Assembly: GCA_900542385.1 (NCBI GenBank)
Contig: UQNP01000008.1
Location: 1-27,362 of the forward strand
DNA from: an uncultured Eubacterium sp.
Lineage (GTDB): Bacteria > Bacillota > Clostridia > Peptostreptococcales > Anaerovoracaceae
Direction of reading: 5' to 3'
DNA: 27,362 nucleotides
Program-made: the position numbers and the translations under genes
The notes under the pieces: model-generated
Database searches by the model: none
The model's input: only the letters and a program-made list of their open reading frames with translations
Told to the model about the DNA's origin: nothing
Shown: positions 14,954 to 22,472 of the stretch, one piece after another
Layout of the letters: the number at the start of each line of letters is the position of its first letter
How positions within the stretch are numbered: the stretch's first letter is position 1

Positions 14954-17407
14954 ATGGTTAGGCTGGAACATGTAAACAAGTATTTCAACAGGCGAAAGAA
15001 AAATGAAATACATGTGATAAACGACACATCGGCAGAAATGGAAGACCGCGGACTCATTGCTCTTCTCGGTCCGTCAGGATGCGGTAAAACAACTTTGCTC
15101 AATGTCATAGGCGGACTTGACAAAGTGAACGGGGGAAAAGTCTACATAAACGGCGAGAGAATAACCGGAAGACGTTCAGGTAAAATAGATAAAATAAGAA
15201 ATCTGAACATCGGATATATTTTTCAGAACTATAATCTCGTCGATAATATGACGGTATTTGATAATGTTGCAATAGCTCTCAAGATGGTGGGCGTGAAGGA
15301 CAAGAAGGAGATCGATGAGAAAGTCAGCTATGTTCTTGAGCAGGTCGGTATGTACAGATACAGGAACAGGTATGCAGATATGCTTTCCGGCGGTGAGCGT
15401 CAGCGTGTCGGTATAGCGAGAGCTATAGTAAAAAACCCTGCTATAGTGATCGCCGATGAGCCTACGGGCAACCTGGACAGCAGCAACACCATCGAGATAA
15501 TGAATATCATCAAAAAGATATCTGAAGAGAAGCTGGTCATACTCGTGACCCATGAAGAAGAGCTGGCAAAGTTCTATGCTTCGAGGATAATCAGGATACT
15601 TGACGGAAAAGTCATTTCTGATGATATCAATGAAAATTCGGATAATCTCGATTACAGGATAGACAATAAGATATATTTAAAGGATATAAAGGATCACAAG
15701 CGGCTGAGAACGGATAATTATACCCTTGATTTTTACAATGAAAGCAACGGGAAGCTCGATCTTGACATAGTCATAAGAAACGGCAACATATATATAAGGA
15801 CAAACGATGCTAAAAACAGGCTTGAAATAGTCGATGATAATTCCAGTATTGAATTCATAGATGATAACTACAGGGAAATGACCCTCGCTGATTCCGAAGA
15901 TGATAAGTTTGACACCTCGAAGCTGAAAGCGGACGGGGTGAGAAAATACAGATCAATACTTAATCCTTTCGAATTGATAAAAAGAGGATTCAAAACAGTA
16001 TTCAACTACAACGTACTGAAAAAGATACTGCTGCTTGGATTCTTAGTGGCCGGTATGTTTATAACTTATTCCATCAGCAGCATTTTCGGGGTTTTGAATA
16101 TAACAGACGATGAATTTGTTGAAAAGGATAAATCTTATATAACGGTAGTTGGAAAAAAGATAGACGTGGATACATACCTCGGGTATGAGTCTGAGGAGAT
16201 GTTTGATTACATAATGCCCGGAAGCTCTCTTGTAAGCATGAGCATGGCATACGATGATTATCTCCAGACCAGCGGCAGCAGCGCAGCGATAACAGGCTCG
16301 CTTTCAAGTATTGAAAAGCTGGGTGTAAATGATCTGGCGTACGGAAGACTGCCTGAGAACGCAAATGAAATAGTCGTAGACAGGATGGCGCTCAAAAAGG
16401 TCATAGACGATCAGGAGAGTGTAATGGCAGGATTTGGGAATGTGAGAGATTTTCTTGATCAGACTGTTTCAGTGCCTAATATGCCGGATATGACTATAGT
16501 CGGTATATCGGATCTGCAAAGCCCTTGTATATATACAGACAGCAGTCTGTTTATGAATATAATTGCCAATTCTCAGTCTGCTGATGAGATCTCAGGAGGT
16601 GAAGCAGCATCCGGCGGATCTTCGGAAGGAGCGGAGCAGGCGGACGTGATAGATTACAGTCTCAAATCCTCATCGGTGACCCTTGAGGAAGGTGAATGGC
16701 CGGAAAGCGATTACGAAGTGCTCGTAAATGAAAAGAACAAAGAGGATATGAAGATAGGAAGCGAGATATCCACTAAAGTCAACGGCAGGAATCTCAGGGT
16801 GTCCGGATACTATTCCGATGCCCGGGACAGCGATTTCATGCTGGTCAATGCCAATACGGTCAAATACAATGTGGTGAGCACTACGTCTAATATCACCATA
16901 TCGCCTGCTGATAAGGATCAGGCCCTTAAATGGTTTGAGGAAAACGGTATAAACGCAGTAGATGATTACGCGGAGAGCGAGCAGGACTACAGAGATGAAA
17001 TGTGGTCGTCGATCTTTTCGACTTTAGTGATGTCGGGAGTTATACTCGCTATATCGTTTATAGAAATTTTCCTGATAATACGCGCATCCTTCCTGTCAAG
17101 AGTGAAAGAAGTCGGCGTGTACAGAGCGATCGGTGTGAAGAAGAGCGATATATACAAGATGTTTACGGGAGAGATACTCGCTATAACCACTATGGCAAGT
17201 CTGCCGGGATATCTGTTCATGGCGTATGTACTTCACAGATTGTCGGGAATATCCTATTTCAGTCAGATGTTCGTTGTGAATCCGATGGTGCTCATAGTGA
17301 GCATCGTGCTGATATACGGATTCAATCTGCTGTTCGGACTTCTTCCTGTGTTCAGGACCATACGCAAAACCCCTGCGGAGATACTGAGCAGAACAGATAT
17401 AAATTAA
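14954..17407 (+). CDS. ABC transporter, fused ATPase and FtsX-type permease (second of pair)
   Basis: An 817-residue partner of the preceding protein, with two bases between stop and start and GGGAGGAGG as ribosome binding site. ATPase: Walker A GPSGCGKT (39-46), IFQNYNLV, signature LSGGERQR, IVIADEPTGNLDS, LVTHEEE. Unlike its neighbour it has about 110 extra residues (roughly 230-340) between the ATPase and the first membrane helix, polar and predicted beta-rich (YTLDFYNESNGKLDLDIVIRNGN). The helix near residues 355-378 (ILLLGFLVAGMFITYSI) is followed by a large extracytoplasmic domain with a Ser/Gly-rich loop (GGEAASGGSSEG), then three helices containing GVYRAIGVKKSDIYKMF, the FtsX motif. 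Substrate unknown; location after murE suggests an envelope or antimicrobial-peptide role. Confidence 0.88.
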   Translation: MVRLEHVNKYFNRRKKNEIHVINDTSAEMEDRGLIALLGPSGCGKTTLLNVIGGLDKVNGGKVYINGERITGRRSGKIDKIRNLNIGYIFQNYNLVDNMTVFDNVAIALKMVGVKDKKEIDEKVSYVLEQVGMYRYRNRYADMLSGGERQRVGIARAIVKNPAIVIADEPTGNLDSSNTIEIMNIIKKISEEKLVILVTHEEELAKFYASRIIRILDGKVISDDINENSDNLDYRIDNKIYLKDIKDHKRLRTDNYTLDFYNESNGKLDLDIVIRNGNIYIRTNDAKNRLEIVDDNSSIEFIDDNYREMTLADSEDDKFDTSKLKADGVRKYRSILNPFELIKRGFKTVFNYNVLKKILLLGFLVAGMFITYSISSIFGVLNITDDEFVEKDKSYITVVGKKIDVDTYLGYESEEMFDYIMPGSSLVSMSMAYDDYLQTSGSSAAITGSLSSIEKLGVNDLAYGRLPENANEIVVDRMALKKVIDDQESVMAGFGNVRDFLDQTVSVPNMPDMTIVGISDLQSPCIYTDSSLFMNIIANSQSADEISGGEAASGGSSEGAEQADVIDYSLKSSSVTLEEGEWPESDYEVLVNEKNKEDMKIGSEISTKVNGRNLRVSGYYSDARDSDFMLVNANTVKYNVVSTTSNITISPADKDQALKWFEENGINAVDDYAESEQDYRDEMWSSIFSTLVMSGVILAISFIEIFLIIRASFLSRVKEVGVYRAIGVKKSDIYKMFTGEILAITTMASLPGYLFMAYVLHRLSGISYFSQMFVVNPMVLIVSIVLIYGFNLLFGLLPVFRTIRKTPAEILSRTDIN

Positions 17408-17438
17408 AAGCAAAAATATGGAGATTTTTTGCTTTTTT
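17406..17438 (+). terminator. Terminator of the murE-ABC operon
   Basis: AAAAGCAAAAAT, 6-nt loop, ATTTTTTGCTTTTTT: a perfect AT-rich stem ending in a T run directly after the stop codon. Confidence 0.75.
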
Positions 17439-17463
17439 AGGTTTCTTTTCTGCGATTTTATGT

Positions 17464-17469
17464 TATAAT
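17464..17469 (+). promoter_or_regulatory. -10 box of the tRNA-Glu promoter
   Basis: Consensus TATAAT with an extended TGT before it, 22 bases ahead of the mature tRNA 5' end. The -35 (TTTCTT at 17442-17447, 16-bp spacer) is poor. Confidence 0.5.
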
Positions 17470-17491
17470 CTCATTTGTAACAATGAGATAT

Positions 17492-17566
17492 GCTCTCTTG
17501 GTCAAGTGGTCAAGACGTCGCCCTCTCACGGCGGAATCAGGGGTTCGACTCCCCTAGGGAGTACCA
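17492..17566 (+). tRNA. tRNA-Glu (anticodon CTC)
   Basis: A 75-nt tRNA with encoded CCA. Acceptor strand GCTCTCT pairs with AGGGAGT (two G-T pairs). The anticodon stem TCGCC/GGCGG encloses CTCTCAC, giving anticodon CTC at 17525-17527. The T arm is AGGGG-TTCGACT-CCCCT. It decodes GAG; the TTC isoacceptor must lie elsewhere. Confidence 0.93.
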
Positions 17567-17568
17567 GT

Positions 17569-17605
17569 AAGCCTTGAAACAAAACGTTTCAGGGCTTTTG
17601 TTTTA
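17569..17605 (+). terminator. Terminator of tRNA-Glu
   Basis: AAGCCTTGAAAC (17569-17580) pairs along 12 positions with GTTTCAGGGCTT (17586-17597), 5-nt loop, then TTGTTTT. It ends 23 bases before the start of the sigma-54 activator gene. Confidence 0.75.
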
Positions 17606-17627
17606 TTCATCTGTTTGGGGGAATTCT

Positions 17628-18992
17628 ATGAAACAGGTAAAAGATATTCCTATGAAAACTATACTCACAGCTTTTGAATCTTCCTATGACGGACTTCATA
17701 TACTTGATAGCGAAGGCAGGACAATTTATATAAATGAAGCGTGTACAAGGATAGAAGGTCTTTCCCGGGAAGAAGCTATGAACAAGGATATACGTCAGCT
17801 GGTTTCCGAAGGCATATATTCAGAATCCGTGACCTTGAAAGTGCTAAGAACGCGAAAGCCGATGACTATAATACAGACCGTCAAAAACGGCAATCAGATA
17901 CTTGCCACCGGGACGCCTATATTTGACGAAGACGGCAGTGTAAGCAGTGTTGTGGTGAATTCACGCGATATAACGGAACTTAATAATCTGAAAAGCAGAC
18001 TTTCGGCAAAGGAAATGGAGCTTTCGCGATTGAAACTGGAACAGGGGCAGATAGAAGGCATAATCGCAAAAAGTGAGAAGATGCGGAAAGTACTCAGCTT
18101 GGCAATCACTGTTTCACAAGTCGATTCGACTATACTTCTTACAGGAGAGTCAGGGGTAGGAAAAAGCCTTATAGCCAAGTTTATTCATGCAAACAGCGGC
18201 AGAAAGGATGGTCCGTTCATAACGGTTGACTGCAGCAGCATACCGGAGAGCTTGTTTGAGTCAGAGTTGTTCGGATATGAAAAAGGAGCGTTCACCGGTG
18301 CGGATAAAAGCGGAAAAGCCGGACTTCTTGAACTGGGCAGCGGTGGAACGGTTTTTCTTGATGAAATAGGCGAGATGCCGCTTTCTATGCAGCCGAAGCT
18401 CATGAGAGTCATACAGAACAGGGAAATAATCCCTGTAGGCGGTCAGAATGTGAAAAAGCTTGATATAAGATTTATTTCAGCAACAAACCAGGATCTGATG
18501 AAAATGGTGGAGGAAAGAAAATTCCGCCAGGATCTGTATTACAGGCTTAATGTAGTGCCTATACAGATCCCTCCTTTAAGGGAAAGAAAAGACGATCTGA
18601 TACCTCTTGTAAAATATATCATGGAAAAGATAAACAACAGGTACGGATTTGATAAAAAGCTTTCTGCTGAGGTACACAGAGTACTTTTGGATTACAGATG
18701 GGACGGCAACGTAAGACAGATGGAAAATTTTATAGAAAGGATACTTGTAAGCACGCCTAAAGATTTTATAGAAAAAGAAGATATAGCTCAATTCATGGGT
18801 CAGAAGGAAGAGACGAAAGATCTTTCCTTTGATTTTGAAAACGACAGTTACAAAAATATAATAGGAAGATATGAAATCTCAGTGATAAAAACAGCGATAG
18901 AACATTACGGCTCTATTCCAAAGGCGGCAAAGCAGCTTGGAGTAGACGCAACTACTCTGAGAAGAAAATTAAACCGTTACAGCAGAGATTAA
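17628..18992 (+). CDS. Sigma-54-dependent transcriptional activator (PAS-AAA+-Fis HTH)
   Basis: A 454-residue enhancer-binding protein. Residues 10-130 form a PAS sensor (ILTAFESSYDGLHILDSEGRTIYINEACTRIEG). The AAA+ domain follows: Walker A GESGVGKS (173-180), GAFTGA (220-225) which contacts sigma-54, Walker B GGTVFLDEIGEM, and the arginine region FRQDLYYRLNVVPIQIPPLRER. A Fis-type helix-turn-helix closes it (GSIPKAAKQLGVDATTLRRKL). It should hydrolyse ATP to open sigma-54 promoters once the PAS domain senses its signal, probably a small molecule. ATG 17628 follows GGGGGA; the TTG at 17574 lies within the tRNA terminator. The operon after it starts with a -24/-12 promoter, so that operon is its likely target. 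Confidence 0.92.
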   Translation: MKQVKDIPMKTILTAFESSYDGLHILDSEGRTIYINEACTRIEGLSREEAMNKDIRQLVSEGIYSESVTLKVLRTRKPMTIIQTVKNGNQILATGTPIFDEDGSVSSVVVNSRDITELNNLKSRLSAKEMELSRLKLEQGQIEGIIAKSEKMRKVLSLAITVSQVDSTILLTGESGVGKSLIAKFIHANSGRKDGPFITVDCSSIPESLFESELFGYEKGAFTGADKSGKAGLLELGSGGTVFLDEIGEMPLSMQPKLMRVIQNREIIPVGGQNVKKLDIRFISATNQDLMKMVEERKFRQDLYYRLNVVPIQIPPLRERKDDLIPLVKYIMEKINNRYGFDKKLSAEVHRVLLDYRWDGNVRQMENFIERILVSTPKDFIEKEDIAQFMGQKEETKDLSFDFENDSYKNIIGRYEISVIKTAIEHYGSIPKAAKQLGVDATTLRRKLNRYSRD

Positions 18993-19004
18993 ACGACAAG
19001 TGAT

Positions 19005-19035
19005 GCATTTTTGCACGGTATTCGTGCAAAAATGC
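19005..19035. promoter_or_regulatory. Perfect 13-bp inverted repeat, candidate enhancer site (or terminator)
   Basis: GCATTTTTGCACG (19005-19017), 5-bp spacer, CGTGCAAAAATGC (19023-19035). It lies about 220 bp before the predicted sigma-54 start, a usual distance for an activator site. A second CACG...CGTG dyad follows at 19086-19097. It could also act as a hairpin ending the activator transcript, but only four T residues follow. Confidence 0.6.
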
Positions 19036-19064
19036 TTTTAAGTGGGAATATACTGATGTACAAG

Positions 19065-19106
19065 TCACGAATGAATGCATAAATGCACGATTTCGTGATT
19101 TTTTTT
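19065..19106 (+). terminator. Terminator of the activator gene, overlapping a second CACG...CGTG dyad
   Basis: TCACGAA (19065-19071) pairs with TTCGTGA (19092-19098), followed by eight T residues. Its loop and right arm contain GCATAAATGCACG (19077-19089), a variant of the 13-bp arm upstream, and CACGATTTCGTG (19086-19097), so the stretch may also bind the activator. Confidence 0.55.
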
Positions 19107-19211
19107 ATTTTTAAAACTTGTTTTACATAGATGCAGCACAAAGAAATAACATGAAAAAGATGATTGTTGGGCAAATTAGTTATGAAATTGCTGTATATAC
19201 GCAGATAAATC

Positions 19212-19229
19212 TTGGCATTGATCTTGCTT
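19212..19229 (+). promoter_or_regulatory. Sigma-54 promoter (-24/-12)
   Basis: TTGGCATTGATCTTGCTT: the GG at 19214-19215 and GC at 19226-19227 have the exact 12-bp offset of the consensus TTGGCACG-N4-TTGCW. Transcription should start near 19239, about 43 bases before the ATG of the ureohydrolase. It directly follows a gene for a GAFTGA-bearing activator. Confidence 0.8.
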
Positions 19230-19281
19230 TTATATGTATATGTAAGAAAGAGCAATATGAAAGTATATGGAGGTAAAAGAA

Positions 19282-20232
19282 ATGAGCATAAAAAAATATG
19301 AGCCTTTAAATTCCCTTGAAATACCGCGCTTTGCGGAGATAAAGACGTTTATGAGACTTCCCAATGTCAGGACGACGGAAGGAGTGGATTATGCTGTTGT
19401 AGGTGTGCCTTTCGATACGGGAGTTACTTACAGGCCGGGCCAGAGATTTGCACCTTCGGCAATAAGAGAAATTTCTTCCTTAATAAAACCCTACAATGTG
19501 CCGCAGGATATCAATACAGTGGAGATACTTTCCGGGGTGGATTATGGAGATATATCGGTGAACCCCGGATATATAGAAGACACCTATGACAGGATGGTGG
19601 AAGGACTTCTGCCGCTGTTTGAGAGTGGTGTTATTCCGATCTGCCTTGGGGGAGATCACTCTATAACTCTCGGAGAACTGCGCGCTGCGGCAAAGGTACA
19701 TGGACCGCTTGCTCTCGTCCATTTTGATTCCCATTTTGATACTATAGATGAATATTTCGGCAAGAAGTACAATCACGGGACAGTGTTCAGAAGAGCTTTG
19801 GAAGAGGGACTTATAGATGTTGAACATTCTATACAGGTGGGCATGAGAGGCACCTTTTATTCCAAGAAGGACCTTACGGACTCCAGAGATCTCGGATTTG
19901 AAGTTATAACCAGCTTTGAAATGAGAGAAACAGGCATCGAAGAGACCATTGAAAGGATCATAAAGAGAGTAGGAGATTCGAAAGCATTTCTGACCTTCGA
20001 TATAGATTTTGTAGACCCGGCTTATGCTCCTGGAACGGGTACTGTAGAAGTAGGCGGATGGAGCGGCGCAGAGGCGCTGCACATGGTCAGATCACTGAAA
20101 GACGTGGATTTTGTCGGATATGATCTGGTTGAAGTGCTCCCTGCATATGATCCGTCGCAGATAACATCTTTTCTTGCGGCGAATATCGTATTTGAATTCA
20201 TATCGCTGATAGCGCTGAAAAAGCAGAAATGA
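19282..20232 (+). CDS. Agmatinase/guanidino-acid ureohydrolase family protein
   Basis: A 316-residue binuclear-manganese (or nickel) hydrolase of the arginase/agmatinase fold, expected to split a guanidino compound into urea and an amine. All metal ligands are present: His126 in GGDHS, Asp149, His151 and Asp153 in HFDSHFDT, Asp240 and Asp242 in FDIDFVDPAYAPGTGT; the Glu in DLVEVLPAYD is the usual substrate-side acid. The opening (FMRLPNVRTTEGVDYAVVGVPFDTGVTYRPGQRFAP) resembles guanidinobutyrase/guanidinopropionase types more than arginase. Specificity cannot be read off: agmatine, guanidino acids, guanidine or creatine-like substrates are possible. ATG 19282 follows GGAGG by eight bases; the ATG at 19267 overlaps that site. 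First gene of the sigma-54 operon, 24 bases before the creatininase-like gene. Confidence 0.88.
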   Translation: MSIKKYEPLNSLEIPRFAEIKTFMRLPNVRTTEGVDYAVVGVPFDTGVTYRPGQRFAPSAIREISSLIKPYNVPQDINTVEILSGVDYGDISVNPGYIEDTYDRMVEGLLPLFESGVIPICLGGDHSITLGELRAAAKVHGPLALVHFDSHFDTIDEYFGKKYNHGTVFRRALEEGLIDVEHSIQVGMRGTFYSKKDLTDSRDLGFEVITSFEMRETGIEETIERIIKRVGDSKAFLTFDIDFVDPAYAPGTGTVEVGGWSGAEALHMVRSLKDVDFVGYDLVEVLPAYDPSQITSFLAANIVFEFISLIALKKQK

Positions 20233-20256
20233 GGAGCAGAGAAAGGAGAAAGGACA

Positions 20257-21009
20257 ATGAGCACTGTATTTATGCAGGAAATGACGTGGCAGGAATTTAA
20301 TGAAAGAAAGAAGGAGTCAGTGGTCATACTTCCCGTAGGATCGACTGAACAGCATGGTCCGATGCTTCCTCTTTCAGTGGATGCGATAATCAGCACAGGA
20401 CTTGCGGAAATGATCGCTGAAAAAATCGGAGGCATAGTTGCGCCGTGCGTCTGTTACGGATATAAATCGGCTCCGCTGTCGGGAGGCGGACCGGCATTTC
20501 CGGGAACTATAGATCTTAACGGAATAACATTGATGTCTTTGGTAAAGGATATTCTCGAAGAATTTATAAGAGATGGTATAAAGAAAATATTTATAATCAA
20601 TGGGCATTTTGAGAATGAAGCCTTTATCCTTGAAGCCATGGATCTTGTTTCAAGGGAGCATGAGGATGTGACGATGATAGAGTCCAGCTGGTGGGATCAG
20701 ATATCTGAAGATGTGATGGACAAGGTATTCGATGAGGTGGAATATCCGGGGATAGAGCTGGAGCATGCAGGAATACTGGAAACATCGCTGACGCTTTACT
20801 TCAGGGAGGATCTGTGCCATATGGACAGATTTATAGAGGACGGTGTAGACGGACTTTTGGGATATTCCATATATCCTTCGTCAAAATGCGCTGTAACGGA
20901 AAGCGGGCTTTTGACGACAGCAAGGACATCGAGCTCAGAAAAAGGCAGACTGCTTGCGGAGAACATTTCTGCGGCCTATGTTGATATTTTAAATAAAAGA
21001 TTCGATTGA
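20257..21009 (+). CDS. Creatininase-like cyclic amidohydrolase
   Basis: A 250-residue metal-dependent amidohydrolase; creatininase reversibly opens creatinine to creatine. From memory of the Pseudomonas enzyme, all metal ligands are kept with constant offset: Glu31, His33 and Asp42 in STEQHGPMLPLSVDA, His117 and Glu119 in NGHFEN, then EHAGILETS (His170, Glu175). The blocks YGYKSAPLSGGG-x-x-FPGT and LLTTARTSSSEKG also follow creatininase, which sets it apart from mycofactocin MftE and from the deformylase branch. Trp146 (in SSWWDQI) matches Trp154, but the positions of Tyr121, Trp174 and Phe182 hold Phe118, Ile166 and Leu174, so the substrate may be a creatinine relative. It sits between ureohydrolase and transporter genes, 14 bases from the latter. 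AAAGGAG precedes the ATG. Confidence 0.82.
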   Translation: MSTVFMQEMTWQEFNERKKESVVILPVGSTEQHGPMLPLSVDAIISTGLAEMIAEKIGGIVAPCVCYGYKSAPLSGGGPAFPGTIDLNGITLMSLVKDILEEFIRDGIKKIFIINGHFENEAFILEAMDLVSREHEDVTMIESSWWDQISEDVMDKVFDEVEYPGIELEHAGILETSLTLYFREDLCHMDRFIEDGVDGLLGYSIYPSSKCAVTESGLLTTARTSSSEKGRLLAENISAAYVDILNKRFD

Positions 21010-21023
21010 GAAAGGAGGCGTCT

Positions 21024-22472
21024 ATGGAAACTAAAAAACAATTCAAGGATAATCCGGTGAACGGAGCAGAGGAACGGTTAAAAGAACTGGGGTACAAACA
21101 GGAGCTCAAACGAGGACTGTCTGTGCCGCAGAACGTTGTCATGGGACTTGCGAACGTGTCTCCGGTAATGGCGGCGTTCACCTATGCGCTTGCAGCATTT
21201 GCGACGGTGGGAACGGCAACGGCAGGAGGAACTCTGCTCCAGTGCATAAACGTACTGTGCATAGGTCTGATTTTAGGTGAGCTGGGATCTGTATATCCTG
21301 TATCGGGAGGACTGTATTCGATCACGAGATACGTGCTCCCTAAACCTCTGGTATTTTTAGGTGTATTTAATTTTATGATCCAGGCGTTCATATATATTCC
21401 GGCCATAGCTATGGGAGTGGGCCAGTATCTGCAGATATTGTTCCCTCAGCTTCCGCAGGGAGATATGGCGTGCAGTGTGATATCGGCGCTTTCAATAATA
21501 GTTGCATTGCTTATCGGACTTAATTCCATAATAACAAACAGCAGAGTAACTCAGGTTTTCCTTATACTTCAGCTTATCGTAATTGCAATATTCTTATACG
21601 TGTGCTTTGCAAATCCTCAGAGAAGTCTGGGTGATCTGGTATTTCATCCTCAGGTCCTCAGCGCTGACGGAACATCTCTTGAGCCGGCAACTTTCGGTAC
21701 TGTGCTCATGGGAATGGGTATAATGTGCGCTGCTATAGACGGCTACGGCGCTTCCCTTGGATTTTCCGAGGAAACCAAGGACTCGTGCAGAAATGTGGGA
21801 AAAGCAGTGTTTGCGACAGCTTTTCTTACGCTGCTTCTCATAGGAGCATGTGATATATTCTCAATGGTTGCAGCGCCGGATATAAAAGATTTCCTTTCAG
21901 CTGATTCACCTTTGCTGTATGTTGTGGAATCTTACCTTGGACCGATCGGAACCACTGTTGTGAATGTTGGGATCATAATCGCATCTTTTGGATGCAATGT
22001 AGTACTTATCAATTACATGGCGAGAGTCCTCTGGACAGGCGGAAGGGACAGGCTGTGGCCTGACAGGATAAACAATGCTCTTATGAAAGTTTCCGGCAAA
22101 TCGCAGGTGCCTTGGGTAGCAACCATCGTAATAGCGGTGGTAGACTGCATTCTGGTATTTGCTTCTGATATAGTGACGATGATAACTTTCGGAGGAATGA
22201 GCGCAGCTGTAGTATATATGCTGATAGCCATAGGCTCTATAAGGAGCAGGATAACTCAGAAAAGTATAACAAGACCGTTTAAAATGCCTCTTTTCCCTGT
22301 TCCGTCTATCCTGGTGATATGTTTCTTATGCGTAGCTATAGCGTCCCAGACACCTTCTGATCTTATGATAGTCGGCATAATACTTGCGACAGCTATGCTT
22401 TACTATTTACTTTACTACAGACCGAGAGAAAGGAGAGAAAGTTTAAATGAAAGTGGTGAAAATAATGAATAA
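21024..22472 (+). CDS. APC-superfamily amino acid/amine permease
   Basis: A 482-residue membrane transporter with about 12 hydrophobic helices. It opens with a ~30-residue polar tail, then GLSVPQNVVMGLANVSPVMAAFTYAL, resembling the ACT/GABA-choline-polyamine branch of the APC superfamily rather than the LysP branch seen at 4224. The loop GYGASLGFSEETKDSCRNVGKAVFATAFLT is the conserved 'SEE(T/S)' region. It most likely brings in the substrate of the sigma-54 operon, a creatinine- or guanidino-like compound or an amine, or exchanges it for product; this is inferred from position only. ATG 21024 follows AAAGGAGG; the TTG at 21006 overlaps that site. Its stop overlaps the start region of the first SDR gene, which implies translational coupling. 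Confidence 0.85.
   Translation: METKKQFKDNPVNGAEERLKELGYKQELKRGLSVPQNVVMGLANVSPVMAAFTYALAAFATVGTATAGGTLLQCINVLCIGLILGELGSVYPVSGGLYSITRYVLPKPLVFLGVFNFMIQAFIYIPAIAMGVGQYLQILFPQLPQGDMACSVISALSIIVALLIGLNSIITNSRVTQVFLILQLIVIAIFLYVCFANPQRSLGDLVFHPQVLSADGTSLEPATFGTVLMGMGIMCAAIDGYGASLGFSEETKDSCRNVGKAVFATAFLTLLLIGACDIFSMVAAPDIKDFLSADSPLLYVVESYLGPIGTTVVNVGIIIASFGCNVVLINYMARVLWTGGRDRLWPDRINNALMKVSGKSQVPWVATIVIAVVDCILVFASDIVTMITFGGMSAAVVYMLIAIGSIRSRITQKSITRPFKMPLFPVPSILVICFLCVAIASQTPSDLMIVGIILATAMLYYLLYYRPRERRESLNESGENNE

Noticed and set aside
17002..17577. A 191-codon plus-strand frame running into the tRNA
   Set aside because: It is out of frame with the ABC gene, crosses a terminator and the tRNA-Glu gene, and lacks a domain.
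19480..20082. A 200-codon minus-strand frame
   Set aside because: It is antisense to the ureohydrolase and has no start signal or known motif.
20257..21009. Mycofactocin system protein MftE, which is in the creatininase family
   Set aside because: No mftA, mftC or other mycofactocin gene is near, and the YGYKS...GGG and EKG blocks follow creatininase.
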